A stretch of 64,000 nucleotides of DNA, taken from contig NZ_JAPYKH010000002.1 in assembly GCF_029623345.1 (NCBI RefSeq), forward strand, positions 248,001 to 312,000, written 5' to 3'. Made by a program: the position numbers and the translations under genes. The first letter of the stretch is position 1. Each line of letters begins with the position of its first letter. Under the pieces are notes generated by a model. It worked only from the letters and a program-made list of their open reading frames with translations. It made no database searches and had not been told where the DNA came from. This stretch comes from Sphingomonas phyllosphaerae (GTDB lineage: Bacteria; Pseudomonadota; Alphaproteobacteria; Sphingomonadales; Sphingomonadaceae). Positions 1-8,646 of the stretch are shown in pieces.

Positions 1-332
1 CGCTTCATGGTCTCTCGATCGGCCAATTCGTCGTGTTCGTCGTCCTGCTCGGCCGGGCAGCTTTGGTCGAGGTTCGACGTACTTGGCGGTCGCTTTTCGC
101 GAAGCCGCCGTCAGCGGAAGGTGCGCGAGGTCTTGTCGGTCCCCGGCAGGACAGCTGTTCGACCTCACCTATGCGCGTGATTGGCCCGCATCCGTGATCG
201 GCCAGAACGTTTTGTCGGCCTGAGCCGATATCGCGCACCTGGTTCCCCTAACTCTTTGCCGATAACTGATTTGGCAGCGCGCTCGCGTGACCTGAGGTCG
301 CTAATCGCGGGGAGCGGGGATAAGGAGTGAAC
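1..332. other. No convincing gene; upstream region of first cupin gene
   Basis: I see no recognisable protein or RNA here. Short frames run in from the left edge on the + strand and stop near positions 180-223, but none has a recognisable sequence. A small hairpin (TCGGC/GCCGA, 215-228) could end transcription from the left. The rest presumably carries the promoter of the gene starting at 333. Confidence 0.4.
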
Positions 333-1364
333 ATGGCCAGCGTCGCCGCTCCGATCACGTTCGTCGCCGAGTCGCCAGCGGTCGACGGCGCCACCTTCGC
401 GCGCGAGATCGCGGGAGGCTATGTCCCGATCGTGTTGCGTGGGCAGGTGAGCCAATGGGCCGCAGTGCGCGCCGGTGCGCAGGGAGATCGTGCGATGGCG
501 TCCTATCTCGCGCGCTTCGGCGGCGGGCGCCCGCTCGACGTGATGATCGGCGCGCCCGCGATTGGGGGCCGCTTCTTCTACGATGAGACGCTGAGCGGCT
601 TCAACTTCACGCGCCAGACGGTGACGCTGGGTCAGCTGCTCGGCGAGCTCGTTCGGTTCGCGGAGGAGGGGATAGCGGCGCCCCACGCGCTCTACGCCAA
701 TGCGGCCACCGCGCCCGATCATCTGCCCGGCTGGCAGGACGAGAATGCGCTCGAATTGCCCACAGGCGAGGCACCAGCGCGGCTGTGGATCGGCAACGCC
801 ACCCAGGTCGCGACCCACTACGACCAGTCGAACAACGTCGCCTGCGTGGTGCACGGCCGGCGGCGGTTCACGCTCTTCCCGCCCGATCAGATCGCAAACC
901 TGTACGTCGGCCCGCTCGATCACACGATGGCGGGGCCGCCGTCGAGCATGGTCGACCCGGACTCGCCCGATCTGGCGCGCTACCCGCGCTTCGCCGAGGC
1001 GAGACGTCACGCCCAGGTCGCCGAGCTCGGGCCTGGCGACGCACTCTTCATCCCGGCGATCTGGTGGCATCACGTACGCGCGCTCGACCCGCTGAACGTC
1101 CTCGTCAACTACTGGTGGGAGCAGGAAGCGACCGCGTCGCCCTTCGGCGCGCTGGTCCACGCGTTGATGAGCGTGCGCGACCTGCCCCCGGCGCAGAAGG
1201 CGGCGTGGCGCGGCTGGTTCGACCATTATGTCTTCGCACCCGACGCGGAGGAGGCCGCGGCGCACCTGCCGCCCGCCGCGCGCGGGATCCTCGGCGCGGG
1301 CAGCCCGGCGCGAACCGAGCGGATGCGCGGCTTTCTCATCCGTCTGCTCGGCGGGCGGGTGTGA
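333..1364 (+). CDS. Cupin-8 / JmjC-like domain protein (putative Fe(II) oxygenase)
   Basis: A 343-residue cytoplasmic protein of the cupin-like (Cupin_8, Pass1-related) family, which resembles Fe(II)/2-oxoglutarate JmjC hydroxylases. The metal-ligand pattern is visible: His162-Tyr-Asp164 after the core strand and a distal His246 in the WWHHV motif, followed by NYWW. ATG 333 is preferred over the in-frame GTG at 327 because a strong AAGGAG (322-327) sits just before it and overlaps that GTG. It is a clear paralogue of the cupin gene that converges on it (1401-2405): both share the HYD motif, the FTLFPPDQIANLY segment and the VDPD-PDL stretch. Cupin_8 genes often sit beside TonB receptors and tryptophan-halogenase-like genes in sphingomonads and Caulobacter. 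Substrate unknown. Confidence 0.85.
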   Translation: MASVAAPITFVAESPAVDGATFAREIAGGYVPIVLRGQVSQWAAVRAGAQGDRAMASYLARFGGGRPLDVMIGAPAIGGRFFYDETLSGFNFTRQTVTLGQLLGELVRFAEEGIAAPHALYANAATAPDHLPGWQDENALELPTGEAPARLWIGNATQVATHYDQSNNVACVVHGRRRFTLFPPDQIANLYVGPLDHTMAGPPSSMVDPDSPDLARYPRFAEARRHAQVAELGPGDALFIPAIWWHHVRALDPLNVLVNYWWEQEATASPFGALVHALMSVRDLPPAQKAAWRGWFDHYVFAPDAEEAAAHLPPAARGILGAGSPARTERMRGFLIRLLGGRV

Positions 1365-1366
1365 AA

Positions 1367-1390
1367 ATCCTCCCTGCGAGCGGGGAGGAT
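1367..1390. terminator. Bidirectional terminator between convergent cupin genes
   Basis: A perfect 8-bp stem (ATCCTCCC/GGGAGGAT, 8-base loop) lies in the 36-base gap between the two convergent cupin genes. Read leftward it is followed by TTTT, so it best fits termination of the halogenase operon. It can also serve the + strand gene. Confidence 0.65.
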
Positions 1391-1400
1391 CGCCAGGAGC

Positions 1401-2405
1401 CTATCGTCCCAGACTGTCCACCAAGGTCGCGCGGATGCGCGCGACAACGGTCGGGTCGAGCGGGCCGAGCACGCCCTTGACGTCGCCGGGCAGGTGCGCC
1501 GCTGGCTCGCCGTCGGGGCGGAAGACGAGATGCTCGAACACCGCGCGATAGGCCGCGCGCTGGTCCGCCGGCAGCGCGGCGATCGCCACCAGCGCGTGGA
1601 GCAGCACGTCATAGGGATTGCCCAGCCCCGCCGGCGCCGGGTTCCACCAGTAGTTGACGAAGGCGTTGATCGGCCCGAGCGATGCCACCGCGTGCCACCA
1701 GTGGAACGGGATGTAGATGCCGTCGCCCGGTTCCAGCGTGGCGGTCTGCGCCGTCCGCAAGGCGTCGGCGAAGCGTGGAAAGCGGTCGAGGTCGGGCGCG
1801 TCGGGGTCGACCAGGCTGACCGGCGTGCCCGCCGGGGTCAGCTCGAGCGGACCCATGTAGAGGTTGGCGATCTGGTCGGGCGGGAACAGGGTGAAGCGCC
1901 GCTGGCCCAGCACCACCACACCGATATTCTCCATCAGGTCATAGTGCGTCGCGACGCGGATCGCATTGCCGAGCCACATGCGCGGGATCACGCCCGCGGG
2001 GACGAGCGCGCAGGCGTTCGCCTCGGCGAAGCCGGGGAGCAGCTCGGGCAGCGGCACCGACTGGATCGCCATCGCATAGGGTTCGGCATGCGCGCGGTCG
2101 CGCAGCAGGCGGTCCAGGAACGGGTCGAGCGGCGTCTGCCCGCGCACGAAGTTGAGCGCCTTGAGATCGGGCGTGTAGAAGAAGCGTCCCGCGATCGACG
2201 GCTCGCCCAGGATCGCCGGCACCGGGGCGGGGCGGCTGAAGCGCTTGAGATAGCCCACGCCCGCCTCGGTCGACTCGCCCGCTGCGATCACCGCCGGCCA
2301 ATCGCGCGCGATGCCGCGCAGCACCACCGGGCGCGCGGCGGGGCGGACCTCCTCCTCGAAGCGGCGGCGGTCGACGCCGGTCAGCTCGGGCAGCGGTGCA
2401 GTCAC
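1401..2405 (-). CDS. Cupin-8 / JmjC-like domain protein, last gene of halogenase operon
   Basis: A 334-residue Cupin_8 protein, paralogous to the one at 333-1364. Putative metal ligands are His154-Tyr-Asp156 and His238 in HWWHAV, and the NYWW stretch follows. Its ATG overlaps the stop of the upstream halogenase gene by four bases (ATGA), so it is translationally coupled as the fifth and last cistron of a leftward operon starting at 8521. By family it could be an Fe(II)-dependent hydroxylase, perhaps acting on the same unknown substrate as the flavoproteins; that link is inferred from position only. No signal peptide is visible, so it should be cytoplasmic. A terminator lies at 1367-1390. Confidence 0.85.
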   Translation of the reverse strand: MTAPLPELTGVDRRRFEEEVRPAARPVVLRGIARDWPAVIAAGESTEAGVGYLKRFSRPAPVPAILGEPSIAGRFFYTPDLKALNFVRGQTPLDPFLDRLLRDRAHAEPYAMAIQSVPLPELLPGFAEANACALVPAGVIPRMWLGNAIRVATHYDLMENIGVVVLGQRRFTLFPPDQIANLYMGPLELTPAGTPVSLVDPDAPDLDRFPRFADALRTAQTATLEPGDGIYIPFHWWHAVASLGPINAFVNYWWNPAPAGLGNPYDVLLHALVAIAALPADQRAAYRAVFEHLVFRPDGEPAAHLPGDVKGVLGPLDPTVVARIRATLVDSLGR

Positions 2406-3928
2406 GCCGCCAGTCCCACCAGGTCGCAGCCGAGCCCGCGCAGGTGATCGTCCTGCCGCGGCAGCAGCGCCGCGGTCTCCGCCACGACGCGGCGGATATG
2501 GTCCAGCCGCGCCAGCGTCTCGGCGTCGCTCAGCAGGTCCGCCGCGGGATGATAGCCTCCCGCGGCGACCCCCTGGCCGACCATCACCGAAAGCCAGCTC
2601 GTCTCGGTGAACAATTCGTCGCCCTCACGGAAGACGCGGCCGTTGGCGGCGAAGATCGCGAGTTTATCGGCGAGCCCGAGCGGCGGCTCGAGCGTGCGGC
2701 AATAGTCCCAGAACGGCGAGTCGCGCCGCTCGGTCACCTTATAATGGAGCACGAGGAAATCGCGGATGTCGAGATAGTCGGCGACGTGCGCGGCGTTGAA
2801 ACGGTCGATCTCGCGCTGGTCGAAGCGGCGTGTCGGCCAATAGGTCAGCAGCCGCGCAATGGCGGACTGGACGAGGTGGATGCTGGTCGACTCGAGCGGC
2901 TCGAGGAAGCCGCCCGCCAGCCCGAGCGCGACCGTGTTGCCGACCCAGGCGCGGCGGCGGTGTCCGGCGGTGAAGCGCAGCGGGCGCGGGTCACCCAGCG
3001 GCGGGCCGTCGAGATTGGCGAGCAACGTCGCCGCCGCCTCGTCGTCGGAGAGGTGCTGCGAGGCGTAGACATAGCCGTTGCCGATGCGGTGCTGGAGCGG
3101 GATGCGCCACTGCCAGCCCGCCGCGCGCGCGGTGGATCGGGTTAACGGCTGGCGATCGCCGCCGTTGGCGCAGGGGACCGCGACTGCGCGGTCGCACGGC
3201 AGCCAGTGGCTCCAATCTTCGAAGCCGGCGCCGAGCGTCTCCTCGATCAACAATCCGCGGAACCCCGAACAGTCGAGGAACAGGTCGCCCTCCACGCGCG
3301 TGCCCGTTTCGAGCACGACCGCGGCGACATGGCCGCTCTCGCCGTCCCGCTCGACGTCGACGATCCGCCCCTCGATGCGGCGCGCGCCGTTCGCCTCGGC
3401 CAACCGGCGCAGGAAGCGTGCGTACAGGCCGGCGTCGAACTGGAAGGCATAGCCCAGCTTGGAGAGCGGCGAGCCGGGCTGATCGGGGCGCGGGTGCGCG
3501 AAGCGTCCCTGCAGCCCCGCCACCACCGCGAGCGAGTAAGCGTCGAGCGGAGTGTCGTCGCCCAGCTCGCGGCCCTTGAGCCAGTAATGGTGAAATTCGA
3601 TCCCCTTCATGTCGAGCCCGTAGAAGCCGAAGGGGTGGACGTAGCGATGGCCCGGCCGGAGCCAGTCGACGAACTCGATCCCGAGTTTGTAGGTGGCACG
3701 GGTCTCGCGCAGGAACTCGCCCTCGTCGATGCCGAGCATCTTGTTGAACAGCACGATCTGCGGGATCGTCGCCTCGCCGACGCCGACGGTACCGATCGCC
3801 TCGGACTCGACCAGCTCGATCGACAGGCCCGGGATCTCGCCGAGCACGCGCGCGATCGCGGCGGCCGCCATCCATCCCGCGGTGCCGCCGCCGACGATCA
3901 CGACGCGGCGGATCGAATCCGCCCTCAC
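2402..3928 (-). CDS. Flavin-dependent tryptophan halogenase family protein
   Basis: A 508-residue member of the flavin-dependent (tryptophan) halogenase family. These enzymes use FADH2, O2 and halide to make hypohalous acid, which a catalytic lysine delivers to the substrate. Seen here: FAD-binding GGGTAGW near residue 13; Lys81 in YKLGIEF, aligning with Lys79 of PrnA; the family motif WxWxIP as WQWRIP; and the EPLES glutamate. All catalytic hallmarks are present. The frame stays open far upstream, but GTG at 3928 is chosen because it overlaps the preceding stop as GTGA, starts right at the Rossmann fold, and gives the normal family length. Fourth cistron of the operon. A free-standing halogenase beside a TonB receptor recalls enzymes described from Xanthomonas; the substrate is not predictable. 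Confidence 0.9.
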   Translation of the reverse strand: MRADSIRRVVIVGGGTAGWMAAAAIARVLGEIPGLSIELVESEAIGTVGVGEATIPQIVLFNKMLGIDEGEFLRETRATYKLGIEFVDWLRPGHRYVHPFGFYGLDMKGIEFHHYWLKGRELGDDTPLDAYSLAVVAGLQGRFAHPRPDQPGSPLSKLGYAFQFDAGLYARFLRRLAEANGARRIEGRIVDVERDGESGHVAAVVLETGTRVEGDLFLDCSGFRGLLIEETLGAGFEDWSHWLPCDRAVAVPCANGGDRQPLTRSTARAAGWQWRIPLQHRIGNGYVYASQHLSDDEAAATLLANLDGPPLGDPRPLRFTAGHRRRAWVGNTVALGLAGGFLEPLESTSIHLVQSAIARLLTYWPTRRFDQREIDRFNAAHVADYLDIRDFLVLHYKVTERRDSPFWDYCRTLEPPLGLADKLAIFAANGRVFREGDELFTETSWLSVMVGQGVAAGGYHPAADLLSDAETLARLDHIRRVVAETAALLPRQDDHLRGLGCDLVGLAA

Positions 3929-5526
3929 AGCGGGTCGGCCGAGAAGTTGAACGGCGTCTCGGAGGCGAAGGAGAAGGTCGGCCCCGGGTCGGGCGCCGCG
4001 GGCGAGGGCGGCGCGGCCGGCGCCGCGCCGGCGCCGATATGGCGGAGGAAGTCGCCGTGGCGCGGCAGTTTGTCCGCCACCGCGAGATAGTCGCGTCGCA
4101 TCTGCTCGATTGCCTCGGCGACGCGATCCGCGTCGAGCGCGTCGACCGCGGGCTCGTGCTCGTCGGGCACGACATGCTGGCCGAGGCAGACCGCGACCCA
4201 GCTGGTGGTGGCGAACAGCTCGCGGCCCTCGCGGAAGACGCGGCCCTTGGCGCGGAACAGATCGATCTTGCGCTGGAGGCTGGCGGGCACGTCCATCGTG
4301 CGGCAGCGCTCCCAGAAGGGCGTGTCGTCGCGCCATGTTGCCTTATAGTGGAGAATGACGAAGTCGCGCACGTCCTCGTACAGCTCGTGCATCTGCGCGT
4401 TATATTCGTCGCGCTCGATGGCGGCGAAGCGACGGTCGGGGAACAAAGCGATCAGCTTGGCGATGCCCGACTGGACGAGATGGATCGAGGTCGACTCGAG
4501 CGGCTCGACGAAGCCCGAGGCGAGTCCCAGTGCGACCACGTTGCGGTTCCACGCCAAGGTGCGCCGGCCGGTGGTGAAGGCGAGGTGGCGCGGCTGGGCG
4601 AGCGGCGTGCCTTCCAGATGGCCGAGCAGTTCCCGCTCGGCTGACTCGCGCGTCTGATGGTCGCTGCAATAGACCAAGCCGTTGCCGATCCGCTCCTGTA
4701 ACGGAATGCGCCATTGCCAGCCGGCACCGCGCGCGGTGGCGCGGGTATAAGGGTCGGGGTCGCCGGCGAGCGCGCTGGGCACCGCCACCGCGCGGTCGCA
4801 CGGCAGCCAGCGGCGCCAGTCCTCGTAGCCGGTGGCGAGCGTCTCCTCGATCAGCAGCCCGCGAAAGCCCGAACAGTCGACGAACAGCTCACCCGCGATG
4901 ACCTGGCCGTCCTCCAGCCGCAGCGCGGTGACGTAGCCGTCCTCGGGACGCTGCGCGACCGCGGCCACCTTGCCCTCGACGCGACGCACGCCATTGCGCT
5001 CGGCATAGCCGCGCAGGAAGTCGGCGTAGCGCGCGGCGTCGAAGTGGTAGGCGTAGAGCAGCTCCTTCACCGCCGACTGCGCATGGGGCGAGGGCGGCGC
5101 GAACTTGCCCGCCTGCGCCGCGACCGCGCTCATCGACCAGGCCGAGATGTCCTGCATGACGCGGCGCTGGCGCTCGCGCAGGTAGAGCTGGTGAAAGTGG
5201 ACGCCGCCGAGATCGTGGCCGTGCGCGCCGAACGGGTGGAAGTAGCGCTCGCCCAGCCCGCCCCAGTCGACGAACTCGATGCCCAGCTTGAAGGTGCCGC
5301 CGGTGGCGCGGATGAATTCCTGCTCGTCGATGCCGAGCATGCGATTGAAGGTGAGCAGCGGCGGGATCGTCGCCTCGCCGACGCCGACGGTGCCGATCTC
5401 CTCCGACTCGACCAACGTGATCCGGGTCACGCCGTTGTTGAGGAAGCGCGACAGCGCCGCCGCGGCCATCCAGCCGGCGGTGCCCCCGCCCAGGATGACG
5501 ACATGGCGGATGGTATGGTCGTTCAT
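3925..5526 (-). CDS. Flavin-dependent tryptophan halogenase family protein
   Basis: A 533-residue flavin-dependent halogenase homologue. It has GGGTAGW near residue 13, GVGEAT, the catalytic-type Lys80 in FKLGIEF, WQWRIP and FVEPLES, so it looks catalytically competent. The protein is close to the one encoded downstream (2402-3928) and probably arose with it by duplication. The last ~35 residues are Ala/Pro-rich and absent from the others. Its ATG overlaps the stop of the degenerate halogenase gene by ATGA, and its own stop overlaps the next start by GTGA. Third cistron of the operon. Tryptophan, another indole or phenol, or a peptide/sugar-linked aromatic are all open as substrate. Confidence 0.9.
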   Translation of the reverse strand: MNDHTIRHVVILGGGTAGWMAAAALSRFLNNGVTRITLVESEEIGTVGVGEATIPPLLTFNRMLGIDEQEFIRATGGTFKLGIEFVDWGGLGERYFHPFGAHGHDLGGVHFHQLYLRERQRRVMQDISAWSMSAVAAQAGKFAPPSPHAQSAVKELLYAYHFDAARYADFLRGYAERNGVRRVEGKVAAVAQRPEDGYVTALRLEDGQVIAGELFVDCSGFRGLLIEETLATGYEDWRRWLPCDRAVAVPSALAGDPDPYTRATARGAGWQWRIPLQERIGNGLVYCSDHQTRESAERELLGHLEGTPLAQPRHLAFTTGRRTLAWNRNVVALGLASGFVEPLESTSIHLVQSGIAKLIALFPDRRFAAIERDEYNAQMHELYEDVRDFVILHYKATWRDDTPFWERCRTMDVPASLQRKIDLFRAKGRVFREGRELFATTSWVAVCLGQHVVPDEHEPAVDALDADRVAEAIEQMRRDYLAVADKLPRHGDFLRHIGAGAAPAAPPSPAAPDPGPTFSFASETPFNFSADPL

Positions 5527-7010
5527 CGGGCGAGCTGTCCCCGTGCGGTGGCGAGATAATCGTCGGCGGTAGGGCAGCGCGCCACCGCCTGCGCGATCGC
5601 GGCGCGATAGGCCGCCATGGCGCGGTCGCTGTCGGCCGCGGCGGTGACGTCGATCAGCGGGTCGACGCGTCGCGGCAGGACGCCCTGGCCGAGCAGCAGC
5701 GCGAGCCAGTCGTCACGCGCGAACGTCTCCTCCTCGAAGAAGGGGAGGCGGCCGCGCTCAACGAACAGCCGCAGCGTGCGGTCGAGGCTTTCGGGCAGCG
5801 TGGCGGGCGGCTGCCAGAAGGCGCCCGGCCGTCGCGCGGTGGCATAGTGGCACAGCACGAAATCGCGCACGCGCGCCACCTCGGCGCTCGCCTGGCGATT
5901 GTAGTCGGCGAGCTCGAGCGGGTGGCAGGCGCGCCCGGGCAGCATCGCGACGATCCGGTCGATCGCGCTCTGCGCGAGGTGGAGGTTGGTGAAGTCGAGC
6001 GGCTCGATCACCGTCGCGGCGTCCCCCACCGCGACGCAGTTGCGCGCCCAGGGTGCCGGTCGCGTGCCCTGGCGGAACGACACCGGCGCGGCGATGGTGG
6101 AGGCGCCTGCCGCGGCGAGCGCCTCGGTGGCCGCCGCGTCGTCCAGCGCGGCGGCGGCGTAGCAGAAGCCGTGCAGCGTCCGGCCCGGTGCCGCGCTGCG
6201 CCAGCGCCAGCCGCCGTCCGTCGCGGTGACCCGATCGAGCGGCGAGAGCGGCTCGGGCGCGCCCTCGCCGGTGACGAGCCGGTCGCAGCGCAGCCACGCC
6301 GACCAGTCCTCGCGCTCCTGGTCGATCGTGCCGCGAACCGTGGCGGCGGGGCCGGTTGCGTCGACGTAGAGGTCGGCCTCGAGCGTCGCGCCGTCGTCGA
6401 GCACGAGCCGGTCGACGAAGCCGTCGTCGCCGCGCAGCCGCACCGCGGCCACCGTCCCCTGGCGCACGACCACGCCGAGGTGGCGTGCAAAGGCGGCGAG
6501 CATGGCGCGATAGCGTTCGACGTCGAGCAGCAGGCCGGGCTGGACGTCGCCGAGCAGCGGGTCCGCCGCGCCCGTCGCGATCCGGCCAGCGCGCGCCAGC
6601 GCCGCTGCGGCGGCGTGCGAGTCGAACGGCGCGGCGGCGCCCGCGTGCGCGGCGCGGACCCAGTGATGGTGGAACGAGGCGGTGCCGAACGGCCGGCCGT
6701 AGCCGCCGTAGGCGTGGACATAGGGCGGCAGGCCCTCGACCCAGCCCTCGAACAGGGTGCCGAGCCGCCACGCGCCGCCCGCGCGCACCACCGCATCCTC
6801 CTCGCGCAGGCCGAGGTCGTCGTGGAAGCCGATTGTCGAGGGCAAGGTGTGCGGCAGGCGATCGGCAAGCGCGTCGGGGGCGGGCGCGGTGGCCAGGATG
6901 GTCACCTCCAGCCCCGGCACGCGCCGTCGCAGCGCCACCGCGGCGGACCAGCCGACGATGCCGCCGCCCACGACCGCGACGCTGCGGATCGGTGCGTCGA
7001 GCATCGTCAT
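5523..7010 (-). CDS. Degenerate halogenase-like flavoprotein lacking catalytic Lys
   Basis: A 495-residue protein with the fold and length of flavin-dependent halogenases but altered key positions. The FAD loop is kept (GGGIVGW). The catalytic lysine is replaced by Arg82 (AWRLGTLF), the WxWxIP motif has decayed to WRWRSAAP, and EPLES reads EPLDF with the Glu kept. The frame is intact and its codon use matches its neighbours, so it is a maintained paralogue rather than a pseudogene. Its ATG overlaps the upstream stop as ATGA (7007-7010), which decides the start over a longer in-frame reading from 7031. It may be a pseudo-enzyme partner of the active halogenases, a flavoprotein with other chemistry, or a regulatory subunit; the sequence does not decide. 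Confidence 0.82.
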   Translation of the reverse strand: MTMLDAPIRSVAVVGGGIVGWSAAVALRRRVPGLEVTILATAPAPDALADRLPHTLPSTIGFHDDLGLREEDAVVRAGGAWRLGTLFEGWVEGLPPYVHAYGGYGRPFGTASFHHHWVRAAHAGAAAPFDSHAAAAALARAGRIATGAADPLLGDVQPGLLLDVERYRAMLAAFARHLGVVVRQGTVAAVRLRGDDGFVDRLVLDDGATLEADLYVDATGPAATVRGTIDQEREDWSAWLRCDRLVTGEGAPEPLSPLDRVTATDGGWRWRSAAPGRTLHGFCYAAAALDDAAATEALAAAGASTIAAPVSFRQGTRPAPWARNCVAVGDAATVIEPLDFTNLHLAQSAIDRIVAMLPGRACHPLELADYNRQASAEVARVRDFVLCHYATARRPGAFWQPPATLPESLDRTLRLFVERGRLPFFEEETFARDDWLALLLGQGVLPRRVDPLIDVTAAADSDRAMAAYRAAIAQAVARCPTADDYLATARGQLAR

Positions 7011-8521
7011 GCCGCCGCCGGCATCGGGCAATAGCCCGCGAGGAAGTCGCGATGGTCCGCCATGCCGCCGACCGCTACCTCGATCTCGCCGCGCAGTCGC
7101 TCCATGCCCGCGGCGAGGCTGTCGATCGTCGGCACGTCGGCGCGCGGGTCGTGACCCTCGGGCAGGACGCGCTGGCCGAGATAGACCGACACCCAGCTGG
7201 CATCGAGGAAGGCGCCCTCGCGATACTTCACCACGCGGCCACGGCGGCGGAACAGCGTCATTTTCTCCGCGAGGCTGGCCGGGATCTCCATGGTGCGAAC
7301 ATAGTCCCAGAAGGGTGAATCGGCGCGCTGGGTCGCGTGATAGTGCAGGATCAGGAAGTCGCGGACTCGGTCATATTCCATGTTGACGAGGCGATTGAAC
7401 TCGTCGCGATCGGCCGCGGCGATGCGGCGCTCGGGGAACAGTTCGACCAAGGCGGTGATCGCCTGCTGGACGAGATACAGGCTGGTCGACTCGAGCGGCT
7501 CGAGGAACCCCGAGGCGAGCCCGATCGCGACGACATTGTTGACCCAGCTGCGCGCGCGCCGTCCCGCCTTGAAACGCAGAAGGCGCGGCTCGGCGAGCGG
7601 CGTACCCTCCACTGCGGCCACCAGCGCGTCCGCGGCGGCGCCCTCGTCGAGGAAGTCGCTGGCGAAGACATAGCCGTTGCCGGTGCGGTGTTGCAGCGGG
7701 ATGCGCCAGCGCCAGCCCGAGGGCATGGCGATCGCGCTGGTATAGGGCGTCACCGCCGTGGCGGTGCGGCACGGCATCGCCACCGCACGGTCGGCGGGGA
7801 GCCAGCGCGACCAATCGTCGAACGGTTCGCCCATCGCCTTGCCGATCAACAGCGCGACAAAGCCCGAGCAGTCGACGAACAGGTCGCCCTCGATGCGGCG
7901 GCCGTCCTCCAGCACGACGGCGGTGACGTCGCCGCTGAGCGGGTCGCGCGCGACGTCGACGATCCGGCCCTCGGTGCGGCGTGCGCCCAGGCCTTCGGAG
8001 AGCCGGCGCAGATAGGGGGCGAAGGCGACCGCGTCGAACTGATAGGCGTAGCCGAAGGTGGAGGCGATCTGGCGCGGGTCGGTCGCGGGCGCGCCGAAGC
8101 GATTCGCGCGCGCGACTGAACAGGCCATCGAGAAGGCTTCGATCGGCGGCAGTGCGGCGCCAGCTTGGAGCAGCCGCGCGTAATAATGGTGGAACTGCAC
8201 CTCGCCGGTGCCGCGGCCGAACGTGCCGAACGGGTGAATGTAGCTGTCGCCGACCCGCGCCCAATCGCGGAACTCGATGCCGAGCTTGAAGGTGGCGCGG
8301 GTCGCCGCCATGAACTCGGCCTCGGCAATGCCCAGCCGCTCGTTGAAGGCGCGGATGTGCGGCAGCGTCGCCTCGCCGACGCCGATGATCCCGATCGCCT
8401 CCGATTCGACCAGGTCGACCGTGCAGCGCGCCGGCAGCAGCTTGGCCAGCGCAGCCGCGGTCATCCAGCCGGAGGTCCCCCCGCCGATCACCACCACGCG
8501 CTGTCGCTCCGCCCGTTCCAT
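7007..8521 (-). CDS. Flavin-dependent tryptophan halogenase family protein, first gene of operon
   Basis: A 504-residue flavin-dependent halogenase with every hallmark: GGGTSGW near residue 13, GVGEAT, Lys79 in FKLGIEF (the same number as the PrnA/RebH catalytic lysine), WRWRIP and FLEPLES. The frame is open about 40 codons further upstream, but ATG 8521 lies just before the Rossmann fold and has a GGAG-type ribosome site, so it is taken as the start. First cistron of a five-gene leftward operon whose four junctions all overlap by 4 bases. Its promoter region (8522-8747) is shared with the divergent TonB receptor and contains LacI-type operator-like palindromes, so the two are probably co-regulated. 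Confidence 0.9.
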   Translation of the reverse strand: MERAERQRVVVIGGGTSGWMTAAALAKLLPARCTVDLVESEAIGIIGVGEATLPHIRAFNERLGIAEAEFMAATRATFKLGIEFRDWARVGDSYIHPFGTFGRGTGEVQFHHYYARLLQAGAALPPIEAFSMACSVARANRFGAPATDPRQIASTFGYAYQFDAVAFAPYLRRLSEGLGARRTEGRIVDVARDPLSGDVTAVVLEDGRRIEGDLFVDCSGFVALLIGKAMGEPFDDWSRWLPADRAVAMPCRTATAVTPYTSAIAMPSGWRWRIPLQHRTGNGYVFASDFLDEGAAADALVAAVEGTPLAEPRLLRFKAGRRARSWVNNVVAIGLASGFLEPLESTSLYLVQQAITALVELFPERRIAAADRDEFNRLVNMEYDRVRDFLILHYHATQRADSPFWDYVRTMEIPASLAEKMTLFRRRGRVVKYREGAFLDASWVSVYLGQRVLPEGHDPRADVPTIDSLAAGMERLRGEIEVAVGGMADHRDFLAGYCPMPAAA

Positions 8522-8573
8522 CCGTCTCCGACTCCTGTCGCGAACGTCCGTACCGGCGCCGCGATCGGTCCCG

Positions 8574-8587
8574 TCATAGCGCAAGCA
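8574..8587. promoter_or_regulatory. Second LacI-type operator-like site
   Basis: TCATAGCGCAAGCA resembles the stronger palindrome 57 bases to the right (TGATAGCGCAAACA), with the central TAGCGCAA identical. It lies close to the start of the halogenase operon, where a bound repressor could block leftward transcription. No LacI-family gene is in the window. Confidence 0.4.
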
Positions 8588-8628
8588 GCGGCGGCGGGAA
8601 TGCCGGAAAGCCACCCCGAATAAGGAAA

Positions 8629-8646
8629 AATGATAGCGCAAACATT
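8629..8646. promoter_or_regulatory. LacI-family operator-like palindrome
   Basis: AATGATAGCGCAAACATT is a near-perfect 18-base palindrome with a central CG, the form of LacI/GalR-family operators that control TonB-receptor sugar loci in alphaproteobacteria. It lies between the divergent halogenase operon and TonB receptor, just upstream of a possible receptor promoter (TTGCAG 8651-8656, 17-base spacer, TACCGA 8674-8679). The matching regulator must be encoded elsewhere. Confidence 0.55.

Noticed and set aside
5..238. Small open frame on the - strand at the left edge
   Set aside because: No ribosome site and composition typical of shadow frames.
3929..4336. 136-codon N-terminal extension of the last halogenase
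   Set aside because: Arg/Ala-rich out-of-frame reading of the preceding halogenase; the GTG overlapping the upstream stop gives the normal start.
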